Positions 1-9,504 are shown, numbered from the stretch's first letter. The stretch: DNA of 64,000 bases from Paenibacillus rhizosphaerae (GCF_014192015.1 NZ_JACHXJ010000002.1:1488001-1552000); one strand, 5' to 3'. Program-made: numbers and translations. The notes: a model not told the origin generated them from the letters alone.

Positions 1-1
1 C

Positions 2-679
2 ATTTCCCTCATATCGCTTATTTTCGTTTGGGCGGTCGCGATTCCGATCGGCATTTATTCGGCGACTCACCAATATTCCATTATGGACTATGTCTTTACC
101 TTTATCGGATTTATCGGACTTGCGATGCCGGGTTTCCTGATCGCACTCGTTCTCATTTACTTCATATTCGCTCAGACGGGTGTCGCGATAACGGGTCTTT
201 TTTCGCCCGAATTCGTCGATGCGCCGTGGAGCATGGCGAAAGTGATGAACATGCTGCCCCGGATCATCCTGCCTGTCATCGTCATCGGTATGTCCGGCAC
301 CGCTTCCCTGATCCGAGTGACTCGCGGTATGCTGCTTGACGAGCTGTCGAAGCAGTACGTCATTACCGCCCGAGCCAAAGGGGTTGCGGAGAACAGGCTG
401 CTCTTCAAATATCCGGTCCGGATGGCGATCAATCCGCTCATCAGTACGATTGGATGGACGCTGCCGGCGCTCATTTCCGGTGAAGCCATCGTGGCGATCG
501 TCCTTAATTTGCAAACGACCGGACCGATGCTGCTGAAAGCGCTGATGTTCCAGGATATGTACTTGTGCGGCAGCTTCCTGCTCATTCTTAGCGTCCTGAC
601 GGTCCTTGGCACGCTGCTTTCGGACATTTTGCTTGCCTGGGTCGATCCGAGAATACGCTTCGGGGGTGCCACCGAATGA
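2..679 (+). CDS. Opp/Dpp-type ABC importer permease, DppB-like (5' partial)
   Basis: The reading frame is already open at base 2, so the N-terminus lies outside the window and 225 residues are visible. It is strongly hydrophobic, with several membrane segments and the cytoplasmic EAA-type coupling loop of BPD permeases (around YVITARAKGVAENRLLFKYP, bases 355-415). It would form the membrane pore with the next gene, which starts in a 4-base ATGA overlap at 676. It belongs to a binding-protein-dependent importer of the oligopeptide class, which can carry peptides, nickel or oligosaccharides. The substrate cannot be told, because the binding protein is probably upstream of the window. Confidence 0.9.
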   Translation: MSLISLIFVWAVAIPIGIYSATHQYSIMDYVFTFIGFIGLAMPGFLIALVLIYFIFAQTGVAITGLFSPEFVDAPWSMAKVMNMLPRIILPVIVIGMSGTASLIRVTRGMLLDELSKQYVITARAKGVAENRLLFKYPVRMAINPLISTIGWTLPALISGEAIVAIVLNLQTTGPMLLKALMFQDMYLCGSFLLILSVLTVLGTLLSDILLAWVDPRIRFGGATE

Positions 680-1833
680 GTCTCATCACTACGATCTCGA
701 ATGCGCTCCGCGGGGGAAAACCAAACCGGCTCAGAAAGAGCCAGGATAATAGTTATGAGGTTGCCTCGCAATGGCGTCTGATGTGGTGGAAATTCAAAAA
801 GCACAAGGTAGCGCTGGCATCGGCGATCATTCTACTGTTCTTTTATATTGTCGCTGCCTTCTGCGAATTTCTCAGTCCCAATTTGCCGGAAGCGCGGTTT
901 ACGGAGTATAAAAATTCGCCGCCGCAAAAAATTCATTTCATCGACCCGCAAACCGGCTTCCAGTTCCGTCCCTTCGTTTACGGGATGTCGGCGAAGGTCG
1001 ATGAGAAGACGTTTCGCCGGACATTCGCCCCCGACCCGGAGAAGAAGTATGAGATTCAATTCTTCGTTAAGGGAGAGTCGTACAAGATGTGGGGTCTCAT
1101 TCCGATGAACGTGCATTTGTTCGGCCTGAAAAATCCGAAGGATCCGCTTATTTTGATGGGCACGGATAAGCTGGGGCACGATTTGTTCTCACGGATTATA
1201 TACGGGGGACGCATCTCGCTCTCGTTCGGACTTGTGGGCATTGTGCTGACGCTCGTCCTGGGTTTGGTGCTCGGCGGCATATCCGGTTATTTGGGCGGGG
1301 TCGCGGATACGATCATCCAGCGGATCATCGACTTGCTCATCTGTATCCCGACGATCCCGCTCTGGATGGCACTGACCGCCGCTTTGCCCAAAGGCTGGTC
1401 GGCGGAACAAACGTATTTCGGCCTCATTATCATTTTCTCGATTATCGGCTGGACCGGCCTCGCCCGTGTTGTCCGCGGTAAAATCCTGACGCTGCGCGAG
1501 GAGGATTTCACGATGGCGGCACGTTTGGCGGGCGCCAGCGGCTTCCGCATTATCCGCAAGCACCTGCTGCCTTCGTTTGCCAGCTATATTATAGTCAACG
1601 TCACGCTGTCCATACCGGGCACGATTCTTGGAGAGACCGCGCTCAGCTTCATTGGAGTCGGTCTGCAGGCGCCGGTCGTCAGCTGGGGCGTGCTGCTTCA
1701 GGACGCGCAGAATCTGGAGACGCTGGCGTACTATCCGTGGCTGCTTTGGCCTACCGCCTTCATTATTTTAACGGTGCTTATGTTCAATTTCCTCGGCGAC
1801 GGACTGCGGGATGCCGCGGACCCTTATAAGTAA
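676..1833 (+). CDS. Opp/Dpp-type ABC importer permease, DppC-like
   Basis: The protein has 385 residues, longer than the usual roughly 300 of DppC/OppC. The extra length is a soluble extracytoplasmic insert after the first membrane helix (about residues 75-150). The characteristic MGTDKLGHDLFSRIIYG segment precedes the core helices, and the EAA loop is around DFTMAARLAGASGFRIIRKH. The start overlaps the dppB-like stop by ATGA, which indicates translational coupling, and the ATPase gene follows directly. Large inserts of this kind are known in some OppC/AppC subfamilies. The exact substrate is unknown. Confidence 0.9.
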   Translation: MSLITTISNALRGGKPNRLRKSQDNSYEVASQWRLMWWKFKKHKVALASAIILLFFYIVAAFCEFLSPNLPEARFTEYKNSPPQKIHFIDPQTGFQFRPFVYGMSAKVDEKTFRRTFAPDPEKKYEIQFFVKGESYKMWGLIPMNVHLFGLKNPKDPLILMGTDKLGHDLFSRIIYGGRISLSFGLVGIVLTLVLGLVLGGISGYLGGVADTIIQRIIDLLICIPTIPLWMALTAALPKGWSAEQTYFGLIIIFSIIGWTGLARVVRGKILTLREEDFTMAARLAGASGFRIIRKHLLPSFASYIIVNVTLSIPGTILGETALSFIGVGLQAPVVSWGVLLQDAQNLETLAYYPWLLWPTAFIILTVLMFNFLGDGLRDAADPYK

Positions 1834-1881
1834 TTGGAGGAGATCATGCAACACAACCAGCCAAACGCAAGGAGGGGGAAT

Positions 1882-2916
1882 ATGTCAGAAGAGGACGAAA
1901 TCATATTGGCGATGAAAGATGTGAAGGTGCACTTTCACCTGGATGAGGGTGTGCTGAAGGCTGTGGATGGCATCGACCTGTGGATCAAACGAGGGAAAAC
2001 GCTCGGCATCGTCGGAGAAAGCGGCTGCGGCAAGAGCGTCACATCGCAAGCGCTGCTCCGTATTGTACCAAAACCGGGCGAAGTGATGGGCGAAATCAAG
2101 CTGTACCGCAAAGGGAAGGATGGCGATGAAGGCATTGATCTCATTAAGCTGGATCCGCGCGGCAAGGAAATCCGCGACATTCGCGGTGGAGAAATCGCCA
2201 TGATTTTTCAGGAGCCGATGAAGGCGTTCTCCCCGGTTCACACGATAGGAAATCAAATTATAGAGGCCATCCTGCTTCACGCAACGGACGACAAAGAAGA
2301 GGCATACCGTCTTGGAGTAGACATTCTGAAGAAGGTCGGCATGTCCAATCCGGAGCAGCGGATGGATGAATACCCGCACCAGCTGTCCGGAGGCATGAGG
2401 CAAAGGGCGATGATCGCGATGGCGCTGTCCTGCAATCCGTCGATTCTTATCGCTGACGAGCCGACGACTGCACTCGACGTCACGGTTCAGGCCCAGGTAC
2501 TTCAACTCATTAACGATTTGAAGGCAAAGAACGATACGTCCGTCATTTTCATCACGCACGACTTAGGCGTCATTGCCGAGATGTCCGATGATGTTGCCGT
2601 GATGTATTTGGGCAAGGTCGTTGAATATACAGATGTCGATACGCTGTTCCATGGCCCGAAGCATCCATACACCCAAGCGCTGTTGAACTCGATTCCTGCG
2701 ATCGGCCGGGAGATGAAACGGCTAGAGTCAATTGAAGGCACGGTCCCGTTCCCGATGAACTTGCCGAAGGGCTGCGGATTCTACTCCCGCTGCAAGCATG
2801 CGATGGAAGGCGCTTGTAATAGTGCCGACATACCGCTGATCGAAGTGGCGAAAGGCCATTTCGTACGCTGTCTGCTGGTGGAATCGGAACAGGGCACAAC
2901 GGAGGTGAAAGTATGA
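1882..2916 (+). CDS. Opp/Dpp-type ABC importer ATPase, DppD-like
   Basis: This 344-residue ATPase has Walker A GESGCGKS near residue 45, signature LSGGMRQR near 168, Walker B ILIADEPTTALD, and the C-terminal oligopeptide-transporter domain with spaced cysteines (GCGFYSRC...C). The start chosen is ATG 1882, which has a perfect AAGGAGGGGG site just upstream at 1869-1878. In-frame ATG 1846 sits only 3 bases after its GGAGGAG, and TTG 1834 overlaps that site. The stop overlaps the DppF-like start by ATGA. It powers import together with the next gene product. Confidence 0.92.
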   Translation: MSEEDEIILAMKDVKVHFHLDEGVLKAVDGIDLWIKRGKTLGIVGESGCGKSVTSQALLRIVPKPGEVMGEIKLYRKGKDGDEGIDLIKLDPRGKEIRDIRGGEIAMIFQEPMKAFSPVHTIGNQIIEAILLHATDDKEEAYRLGVDILKKVGMSNPEQRMDEYPHQLSGGMRQRAMIAMALSCNPSILIADEPTTALDVTVQAQVLQLINDLKAKNDTSVIFITHDLGVIAEMSDDVAVMYLGKVVEYTDVDTLFHGPKHPYTQALLNSIPAIGREMKRLESIEGTVPFPMNLPKGCGFYSRCKHAMEGACNSADIPLIEVAKGHFVRCLLVESEQGTTEVKV

Positions 2917-3944
2917 ACGCGGTGCAAGAGGAGAGCATTCTGGACGTTCAATCGATCAAAAAGTATTTCCCGATCAAGAAAGGTTTCCTGCAAAAGACGA
3001 TCGGTTACGTCAAAGCGGTGGACGACGTGAAGTTTCACATCCGTCCCGGAGAAACATTCGGTCTCGTGGGCGAATCGGGCTGCGGCAAAACTACGCTCGG
3101 TCGCTGCATACTACGGGCAATCGAACCGTCCTCCGGTTCGGTGCTGTTCCGTGACCGGCAAGGAAATCTCCGGGATGTCCTGAAGATGGATACAAAAGAT
3201 TTGCGTGCGATTCGCCGCGATATGCAGCTCATTTTCCAGGACCCGTATTCGTCGCTGAATCCGCGCATGACGGTGTTGAGCATTATTGCCGAACCGCTCG
3301 TGTGCCACGGGCTGCTGAGCGGCGATCAACTGAAGGACCGCGTCAAGGAGCTGATGGAGCTGGTTGGACTGAACAGCCGGCACTTAGAGCGTTACCCGCA
3401 TGCCTTCAGCGGCGGGCAGCGGCAGCGGATCGGCATCGCCAGGGCACTGGCCACGGAGCCCAAGTTTATCGTCTGTGATGAGGCCGTTTCCGCGCTGGAC
3501 GTCTCGGTTCAGGCCCAAATCATCAATTTGCTGCAGGATTTGCAGGAACGGTTGGATTTGAGCTATTTATTCATTTCCCATGATCTTGGCGTCATTCAGC
3601 ATATTTCGAATCGCGTAGGCGTCATGTACGTCGGCCAAATGGTCGAGACGGCTTCATCGAAGGATTTGTTTGCGTCGCCCAAGCATCCGTATACCGAGGC
3701 TCTGCTGTCCGCGAAGCCGATTCCGGATCCGCGCAGAAAATCCAACCGGATCATTCTATCCGGGGACGTGGCTAATCCTGCAAATCCGCCTACTGGCTGC
3801 TACTTTCATCCGCGTTGCCCTTATGCTGCGGATGTGTGTAGAAAAGATGCGCCTGTGATGAAACAGGTGGGAGACGGACATTATGCGGCGTGCCATTTCG
3901 CCGGAGAGCTGAAGCTGAGGGGGGCGGGATCCCTCTCATGTTGA
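2913..3944 (+). CDS. Opp/Dpp-type ABC importer ATPase, DppF-like
   Basis: The 343 residues carry Walker [10 protein letters not shown], signature [15 protein letters not shown], Walker [13 protein letters not shown] and the H-loop in LFISHDLGV. The C-terminal cysteine-containing oligopeptide domain reads [15 protein letters not shown]. It pairs with the DppD-like ATPase (4-base overlap) as the heterodimeric motor. Its 3' end overlaps the start of a small membrane protein gene at 3938, so the operon continues past the usual last gene. Confidence 0.92.
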   Translation: MNAVQEESILDVQSIKKYFPIKKGFLQKTIGYVKAVDDVKFHIRPGETFGLVGESGCGKTTLGRCILRAIEPSSGSVLFRDRQGNLRDVLKMDTKDLRAIRRDMQLIFQDPYSSLNPRMTVLSIIAEPLVCHGLLSGDQLKDRVKELMELVGLNSRHLERYPHAFSGGQRQRIGIARALATEPKFIVCDEAVSALDVSVQAQIINLLQDLQERLDLSYLFISHDLGVIQHISNRVGVMYVGQMVETASSKDLFASPKHPYTEALLSAKPIPDPRRKSNRIILSGDVANPANPPTGCYFHPRCPYAADVCRKDAPVMKQVGDGHYAACHFAGELKLRGAGSLSC

Positions 3945-4333
3945 ACATTGCTCTGCAGCTGTTGCTGTTTCTGATCGCGCTCGGGATCATTCTGCTGGCT
4001 TCCATAGCATACACCAGGTGGCTGCTCGACCGGATGATCGGCTCCAAGAATCGCGAACTGGAAGCGATCACTTCGACAGGAACCATACCGGCTGCGTGGT
4101 CCGATAAATTTGACCGCCGTCTGATCCGGATGAAGGAGACGGGCAAGGAAGCGCGACTGGAGCGAGTGCGCCGGAAGGCCGGAAGGACTTATGTGCGGCG
4201 GCTCTCCCGTCTAAGCGAATATGTACGACGTACCCGCTTTGTTGAAAGCGAAGAGGTGCGGAAGCATGTATTGCGAACGCTGCAAAGATTAGACCGGGAG
4301 TGGAGGGCGTCATCGGATGAATCCGTTCTATGA
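3938..4333 (+). CDS. Small membrane-anchored basic protein, unknown function
   Basis: The predicted protein has 131 residues. One N-terminal hydrophobic helix (residues 4-25, IALQLLLFLIALGIILLASI) is followed by a long soluble tail rich in Arg, Lys and Glu that should be helical. ATG 3938 is chosen because the run GAGGGGGG lies just upstream and the gene then overlaps the dppF-like stop by 7 bases. The downstream gene starts 17 bases before its stop. Tight coupling to the importer suggests a role with it or in the same response, but I recognise no family. The reading frame also extends upstream to 3890 inside dppF. Confidence 0.65.
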   Translation: MLNIALQLLLFLIALGIILLASIAYTRWLLDRMIGSKNRELEAITSTGTIPAAWSDKFDRRLIRMKETGKEARLERVRRKAGRTYVRRLSRLSEYVRRTRFVESEEVRKHVLRTLQRLDREWRASSDESVL

Positions 4334-4790
4334 AGAGAAGGAGAAGAGGACTGCAGCCGGGCTGGTCTCCTTCGGATTTACCACCGTCCTCTCACTTTTA
4401 GGCCTTTATAACTGGATGGAGCTGCGAACGCTCATCGTAACCATGCTCGCCGTCCTCAAGGTCGATCCTTACGCCTGGCAGGGAATAGACAATATGACCT
4501 TTCTCATGGCGGGGATCGGCTGGCTCGCCTATGTCTTTTACAGCCAGTTCTACTTGAGGAAGCAGGCTCTGGCCAAACGGGTACTGCCGGCGGCCGCATT
4601 GCTGCTGGCATGCCATCTGTGGCTGCTGGTACTGTGCAGAGGAATTCCGGCGTTGTTCGGCGTCATCGGTCAGTCCCACGCGTTGGCCATGACTCTCGAA
4701 GGGGCAATGGCATTTCTGCTGACCCTGTATGTATTATCCTCCCGACGAAATCATCGAGTTGCCGGATTGAATCGTGACCAAAGAGGGTAA
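4317..4790 (+). CDS. Small integral membrane protein, unknown function
   Basis: This 157-residue protein has about four hydrophobic segments: near residues 17-35, 61-75, 88-107 (LPAAALLLACHLWLLVLC) and 122-142. It has short charged ends and no recognisable domain. It overlaps the previous small membrane protein by 17 bases in another frame, as in translationally coupled pairs. The two form the tail of the Opp-type operon. After its stop about 150 bases separate it from the convergent NHL gene, with only a weak stem-loop near 4926. Confidence 0.65.
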   Translation: MNPFYEEKEKRTAAGLVSFGFTTVLSLLGLYNWMELRTLIVTMLAVLKVDPYAWQGIDNMTFLMAGIGWLAYVFYSQFYLRKQALAKRVLPAAALLLACHLWLLVLCRGIPALFGVIGQSHALAMTLEGAMAFLLTLYVLSSRRNHRVAGLNRDQRG

Positions 4791-4941
4791 TCGGACGATG
4801 ACATCATCATCCTTGACGCCAGCGGGAATCAATCAACGGCATAGAAGCCAGTTCATGAACGATGCAAACCTTCCGTTTTGCCATCAGCTGCTGCGTTCAT
4901 AAACGAGAACTACATGCCAGCCAATAGTGCTCGAAGCTATG

Positions 4942-5874
4942 CTATTTTTGTCGAACCAGCTTCGTAATGCGACCGTCAGAAATCCACTCCGCCACGTATA
5001 CGTTGCCCTGCGAATCGACGCATACGCCGTGCGGCGAGCTGAATTTGTCAGGACGAAAATACGATTTCGGCAGGTTGGGCCAGCCCTGCTGTTTATAAGC
5101 CTGCTGATCTTCGCCAAGATGGGTGATTAGGCGGTCCTGGCGATCAAGCACCGTCACGCGGCTGTTGAGGTCCGGCAAATAGACTTCGTCGCCCCAGAAA
5201 TAAAAGCTGCATGGCAAATCCAGATGATGCTCCACGAAACGTTTATGCCGACCATCCAAGGTGAACACTTGAATCCGGTGATTCCGGCGGTCCGCCACGT
5301 ACAATTCGGGCTCGGCTCCGCGCAGGTTAACGGAGATGCCATGCGGCTCGATGAGCTTGCCCGGTTGGGAACCGCGGCCGCCCCAGCTGCGGATGTAAGC
5401 TCCCTGTGCGTCGTATTGGTGGATATAGTATTGGCCGTAGCCGTCGGATACGTAAATATCACCGTTCGGTCCGACGCAGACGTCCGTCGGAACATAGCGC
5501 CGCTCCGCATCATACAGATCCGGACGGTGCGGCGGTTCGATCCGCAGAAGCACTTCGCCGTCAAGCGTTGTCTTTACGACCAGGGCGCGCTTCGTATCCG
5601 CGAAATAGAGATACTCCTTGCCATTGGGGTCGCGGTGCAAATAGAAGCCGTGTGCACCGCCTTCGAATTCGTCTCCCCAGGACGTAAGATAACGGCTTTC
5701 GCGGTCAAACACAATGACGGACTTTTTCCCGGTATGATGGATATACACCCGATCTTCCGCATCGACACATATCCCGTGTGTATACCCGTATTCCATGCCG
5801 GCGGGCAGCTTGCCCCATGCTTGCTCCACTTCATAAGCGTGCGTGGCGTTTCCGATCCGTAGACGTTCTGCCAT
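4942..5874 (-). CDS. NHL-repeat six-bladed beta-propeller protein
   Basis: The 310-residue protein is built of repeated blades of the type HGICVDAEDRVYIHHTG...VIVFDRES, VCVGPNGDIYVSDGYG...IHQYDAQG and HGVCVDSQGNVYVAEW. The chosen start is ATG at 5874, preceded by AGGAGGAAC; a TTG start further out would lie inside the ribosome site. There is no signal peptide, so it is probably cytoplasmic. NHL propellers bind or hydrolyse varied ligands and some act as lactonases, but no substrate is evident here. It is divergently placed from the Gfo/Idh/MocA gene, which suggests sugar-derivative metabolism. Confidence 0.85.
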   Translation of the reverse strand: MAERLRIGNATHAYEVEQAWGKLPAGMEYGYTHGICVDAEDRVYIHHTGKKSVIVFDRESRYLTSWGDEFEGGAHGFYLHRDPNGKEYLYFADTKRALVVKTTLDGEVLLRIEPPHRPDLYDAERRYVPTDVCVGPNGDIYVSDGYGQYYIHQYDAQGAYIRSWGGRGSQPGKLIEPHGISVNLRGAEPELYVADRRNHRIQVFTLDGRHKRFVEHHLDLPCSFYFWGDEVYLPDLNSRVTVLDRQDRLITHLGEDQQAYKQQGWPNLPKSYFRPDKFSSPHGVCVDSQGNVYVAEWISDGRITKLVRQK

Positions 5875-6306
5875 GAGCTTGTTCCTCCTCAAGATCGATG
5901 TAATTTGAGCTATATCGAATGAACTAATGAAATGATAAAGGCTGATTGGACCGTTACCACAGGAAGTTTAATGCCAAACTTTAGTTCAAATCTATATAAC
6001 CGGATCCATTGTAGTCCAACCATTCCGCAAATCCTGTCGAAATCAGACTGGAAGATCGAATTAACATTTCTGAAGCGGATAGAAGGAGCGGTTTCATGGC
6101 GGCATGCTGGAACGTATTCCTTTCAGTTGGGGCAGGCACGCCAGGTGGCAGCCAACGTACGATTCTCGCAGGAACGCTATGAGATACATGTCGTTTTTTT
6201 TATTGTTGTCCAGATCGACCATGAATGTGGTCTGCAGGTTGTTTATGATGGAAGTTGGAGAGTCTTAACAATCACCGCGATCATCGGTGCAAAATGGAGG
6301 AGAACG
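5875..6306. other. Divergent intergenic region, 432 bases
   Basis: This lies between the NHL gene (minus strand) and the oxidoreductase gene (plus strand) and must hold both promoters. The plus-strand frame of the oxidoreductase stays open through it from 5932, but the composition and the lack of family similarity make that upstream extension unlikely to be coding. I see no convincing operator, riboswitch or terminator. Confidence 0.5.
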
Positions 6307-7371
6307 ATGGATAGGACGATAGGCTTAGGGGTTCTGGGGTTTGCGCATGGACACGTCAACGCTTACATCGAAGAATGGAAAAATCCTGTTCATGGCATCA
6401 AAGTGGCGGCCGGGTGGGATCACGATCTCAAAAGGCTGGATGCCGGAAGTAAATCTTTTATGCTCGACTCTTGTTCGAGCGCGGAAGAGTTGCTGAGTCG
6501 GAGCGATGTTCAGGCGGTCGTCATCGCCGCGGAAACGTCGATGCATGCCGAACTGGTCGAGCTGGCAGCGGCCTGCGGTAAAACGATCGTGCTGCAAAAG
6601 CCCATGGCGCTCTCGATGTCCGAAGCGAACCGCATTGTAGAAGCCGTACACAAGCATTCGGTACCGTTCACGATGGCTTGGCAAATGCGGGTGGACCCGC
6701 AAAATCTTCAAATGAAGCAATGGCTTGAAAGCGGGGAGCTTGGCAGAGTGTTTATGGTAAGGCGCAGACACGGACTTCCGATGGGACTGAATGCGGAATT
6801 CGCCCACTCCTGGCACGTAAACCCGGTGTTTAATCGGGATATTTGGGCGGACGACGCTTCTCATCCGGTGGATTTTCTTCAGTTTTTGCTTGGGGTACCG
6901 GAGACGGTTACGGCTGAAATCGCGTCGCTCTATAATCCGCAGATTCCGAATGACAACGGAATCGTCATCTTTCGTTATCCGAACGGTCCAATCGCCGAAG
7001 TGAACTGCTCTTTCACTTGTACAGCGGCAGAGAATACGGTAGAGATCATCTGCGAACGAGGCACGATCGTGCAAAATTACGGGGATGTTCCGAGCTGCAA
7101 CGTTCCGCGTCTGGAAGGTATGGCGGGGCTGAAACGGTTCGATACACAAACCGGTGCCTGGACGGCCAGCGAGATCGGTAGCCCGTCCAATCACGGGCAG
7201 CGCATACGCGGGCTCGCGAAGCCCCTGGCCGAATTTTTGCGGGGCGAACGCGGTCCGATTGCAACGGCGGAGGAAAGCAGAGCTTCCCTTCGCATGGTGT
7301 TGGCGAGCTATGTTTCCAATCAGGAAGGCCGCCGTGTCAGACTGGATGATCCGGGAATCGATGACGTATAG
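6307..7371 (+). CDS. Gfo/Idh/MocA-family NAD(P)-dependent oxidoreductase
   Basis: This 354-residue protein has an N-terminal Rossmann fold (GLGVLGFAHGH), the LQKPMALS segment at the place of the family's EKP motif (Gln instead of Glu), and the C-terminal sheet domain with DDASHPVDFLQFLLG, where the His is the usual catalytic residue. ATG 6307 follows GGAGGAGAACG. Such enzymes oxidise or epimerise sugars, inositols or amino sugars. Its neighbours (NHL protein, AraC regulator, PhyH enzyme) fit carbohydrate or derivative catabolism. The substrate is not determinable. Confidence 0.88.
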   Translation: MDRTIGLGVLGFAHGHVNAYIEEWKNPVHGIKVAAGWDHDLKRLDAGSKSFMLDSCSSAEELLSRSDVQAVVIAAETSMHAELVELAAACGKTIVLQKPMALSMSEANRIVEAVHKHSVPFTMAWQMRVDPQNLQMKQWLESGELGRVFMVRRRHGLPMGLNAEFAHSWHVNPVFNRDIWADDASHPVDFLQFLLGVPETVTAEIASLYNPQIPNDNGIVIFRYPNGPIAEVNCSFTCTAAENTVEIICERGTIVQNYGDVPSCNVPRLEGMAGLKRFDTQTGAWTASEIGSPSNHGQRIRGLAKPLAEFLRGERGPIATAEESRASLRMVLASYVSNQEGRRVRLDDPGIDDV

Positions 7372-7393
7372 ACGGATAGGAGGAACAAGGGCG

Positions 7394-8269
7394 CTATCCA
7401 TCACCGCCGGTCCGGCCGTGCATTCGGAATTCCGTCGGCGTGAGTCCCGTCTCCTGCTTGAATTGATGACTGAAATAGTGAAGGCTCTTAAAACCGAGTC
7501 TTTCTGCGATCCATTCCAGCTTCTCGCCCTGCAGAAGCGCGAGCTTCGCCCGTTTGATCCTTTCCCTGATAATAAAATGCTTCGGCGTCACCCCCATTTC
7601 ATGTTTGAACAGCTTGGAGAAATGGACCGGATGGTAGCCGCACATGCTAGCAAGTGCGGCAACCGACCAGTTTGTGCCGGGCTCATCCTGCATCGCCTGA
7701 ATGGCGTGTTCGATCTTGTTCCTCGATCCCTGTACGGGGTAGTTACCGAGCAGTTGTCGACAGATCAGGGCAATCGCCTGCATCATAAGCGAACGCAGTT
7801 TCAGCGTATATCCCGGGAGCTCGGACTCGTATTCATTAACCATCTTAGACAGGATCGGTTCAAGTCCGGCAACGGATAACAGGGTAGGAACCGTGACTTC
7901 TCCGTAAGACGGTATATGAAAAATGGACAGACGCGGGGTGCTGAGCGAGCCCGGTTCGCCATATTTGATTTGGAGTCCGGGATGGACGGGCAAAGGAGAA
8001 GGGTGGTGCCAATGGAAATGGACGCTGAAATAGTCGGTTGTTCGAAAGGCCGTCAGCTTTGTTTGGCATTCCGGGCCGTAACAAACGCATTCTCCCGGCC
8101 GAATGGCTACTTTTTGTCCTCCAATCTCGAGCTCCGCGCAGCCGGACACCACATAGAAAAGCTGATTGTCGGGGATCGTCCGATACCCCCAGTCCGTATC
8201 CGCCTCCGCCGTTGCCCGGGCAGAAAAATTGACCGTTGGTGTAATCATGTCTAATGTCCCGGTATACAT
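7394..8269 (-). CDS. AraC-family transcriptional regulator
   Basis: The 291 residues comprise an N-terminal cupin-like ligand-binding half (SGCAELEIGGQKVAIRPGEC) and a C-terminal double helix-turn-helix (WSVAALASMCGYHPVHFSKL and EWIAERLGFKSLHYFSHQFK) ending in the family motif GLTPTEFR. ATG 8269 follows GGAGGAG with 7 bases of spacing; a longer frame upstream lacks a site. It is divergently transcribed from the PhyH gene at 8420, so it probably controls that gene and perhaps the convergent oxidoreductase. Confidence 0.9.
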   Translation of the reverse strand: MYTGTLDMITPTVNFSARATAEADTDWGYRTIPDNQLFYVVSGCAELEIGGQKVAIRPGECVCYGPECQTKLTAFRTTDYFSVHFHWHHPSPLPVHPGLQIKYGEPGSLSTPRLSIFHIPSYGEVTVPTLLSVAGLEPILSKMVNEYESELPGYTLKLRSLMMQAIALICRQLLGNYPVQGSRNKIEHAIQAMQDEPGTNWSVAALASMCGYHPVHFSKLFKHEMGVTPKHFIIRERIKRAKLALLQGEKLEWIAERLGFKSLHYFSHQFKQETGLTPTEFRMHGRTGGDG

Positions 8270-8369
8270 GATTAATCTCCTCCATCTGAAGCTGAATCTT
8301 GGAAATACCCAAAAAGATAATGGATTTCGGGAAATACAATGATGAGCATTCCATTTATTATACATCTAT

Positions 8370-8383
8370 AAAAAGCGTTTACA
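8370..8383 (-). promoter_or_regulatory. Weak cre-like box between araC and phyH
   Basis: On the minus strand this reads TGTAAACGCTTTTT. The first ten bases match the CcpA operator consensus TGWAANCGNTNWCA, but the right end does not. It lies in the 150-base divergent region 50-37 bases before the phyH start. Catabolite control is plausible but unproven. Confidence 0.35.
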
Positions 8384-8419
8384 TCCATTATTATAAAACG
8401 AGAGGGAGCGTGAGGTAAG

Positions 8420-9256
8420 ATGCTGAATGCAAACCAGTTGGCCGAATTCGAGAAAAACGGTTTTGTAAAAGGCGGCATTGTCTTAAACGACGAGGAAGTG
8501 GAGCGTCTGCGCGAAGAGCTTGATCTAGTCATGGAAGGGAAATCGGTGAATAAACCGGTCCTGAACCGAAACATGCTCGCGGAAAACAGTGATTCCCTTT
8601 ACGAGGGGATGAAAATGACGGTCAGTGAGAAAGTGGTGCAAATCGTCAACATTTGGATGGCCAGCGACGCTTTCTTCCAACACGCCGCGCATCCGGTCAT
8701 TTGCGAGGAGATCGCCCAGCTGTGCGGCACCGATACGCTGCGGATATGGCATGATCAAATCCAATACAAACCGCCCGTCTCCGGCGGCCCGACGCACTGG
8801 CACCAGGACCACCCGCTATGGCCGATCATTCAGCCCGCGGATTTGGTTAGCGCTTGGGTCGCGCTTGACGATGCGGTCATCGAGAACGGCTGCATGTGGA
8901 TGGTGCCCGGCAGCCATAAGTGGGGGAACCATCAACAATATTTGGGGAACACACCCGATTTCATGCCTTATCATCGTCAGCCGGAGCTGCTGCCAGAGGA
9001 TGCAAAAGTGGAAGCAGTACCTTTTGAAATCAAGAAGGGGCAGGTTGGCTACCACCATAGTCTTACTTGGCACGGAAGCCCCCACAACCGTTCGGAGCGC
9101 AAACGGCGGGCGATCGCCGTTCACTACATGCCGGGCCATACCCGTTACGAGCCGGACGGCAGCCATCCGATGCTGTCATATGTCACGGTTAACAAAGGGG
9201 ACATTCTGATGGGCGATCATTTCCCGGTTGTCTATTCATCGGCCGCCAACGGGTGA
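8420..9256 (+). CDS. Phytanoyl-CoA dioxygenase (PhyH) family protein
   Basis: This 278-residue Fe(II)/2-oxoglutarate-type dioxygenase is a double-stranded beta-helix. The metal facial triad is visible as HWHQDHPLWP (His-x-Asp) and the distal His in HHSLTWHGSPHN. The 2-oxoglutarate-binding Arg is probably in the following basic segment (RKRRAIAVHYMP). PhyH proteins in bacterial sugar clusters hydroxylate unknown small molecules. It is divergent from an AraC gene and ends at an intrinsic terminator. A second PhyH (10539-11321) is also paired with an AraC gene. Confidence 0.88.
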   Translation: MLNANQLAEFEKNGFVKGGIVLNDEEVERLREELDLVMEGKSVNKPVLNRNMLAENSDSLYEGMKMTVSEKVVQIVNIWMASDAFFQHAAHPVICEEIAQLCGTDTLRIWHDQIQYKPPVSGGPTHWHQDHPLWPIIQPADLVSAWVALDDAVIENGCMWMVPGSHKWGNHQQYLGNTPDFMPYHRQPELLPEDAKVEAVPFEIKKGQVGYHHSLTWHGSPHNRSERKRRAIAVHYMPGHTRYEPDGSHPMLSYVTVNKGDILMGDHFPVVYSSAANG

Positions 9257-9280
9257 TGAAGGCTTGGTGAAAGAGGTTGA

Positions 9281-9311
9281 AGGGGCACTCGATAATGGGT
9301 GCCCCTTTTTC
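9281..9311 (+). terminator. Intrinsic terminator of the PhyH gene
   Basis: The stem GGGGCAC/GTGCCCC has a 10-base loop and is followed directly by five T residues, 25 bases after the phyH stop. Confidence 0.85.
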
Positions 9312-9390
9312 TTGCACGATCCGATCGGAACGGTTAAAGAGGGTAATGAAATTATGCTGATTGATATTCTGGTGTAGAACGAGGTGTAGA

Positions 9391-9453
9391 ACGACAAGAC
9401 CATACACGCTTAAGAGCCGCGTAGCCGCGGCTTTTTTGTTATAACGATATATG
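9391..9453. repeat. Family A repeat, copy A1 (degenerate)
   Basis: It resembles the first two thirds of the 112-bp elements at 18091 and 29041: ACGACAAGACCATAC, CGCTTAAGAGCCGC, the AGCCGC/GCGGCT hairpin with a T-run, then TTATAACGATATATG. After that it diverges, and the right arm is lost. Its hairpin plus T-tract could end transcription from either the phyH or the araC side. Confidence 0.8.
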
Positions 9454-9504
9454 TATATGCAGATAAAAACTTCCCGAAGCCATACGGCCAATCGATGGCA
9501 TATT

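Noticed and set aside
5932-6306. N-terminal extension of the Gfo/Idh/MocA protein by 125 codons
   Set aside because: The family fold starts exactly at MDRTIGLGVLG, which has a good ribosome site; the extension is not protein-like.
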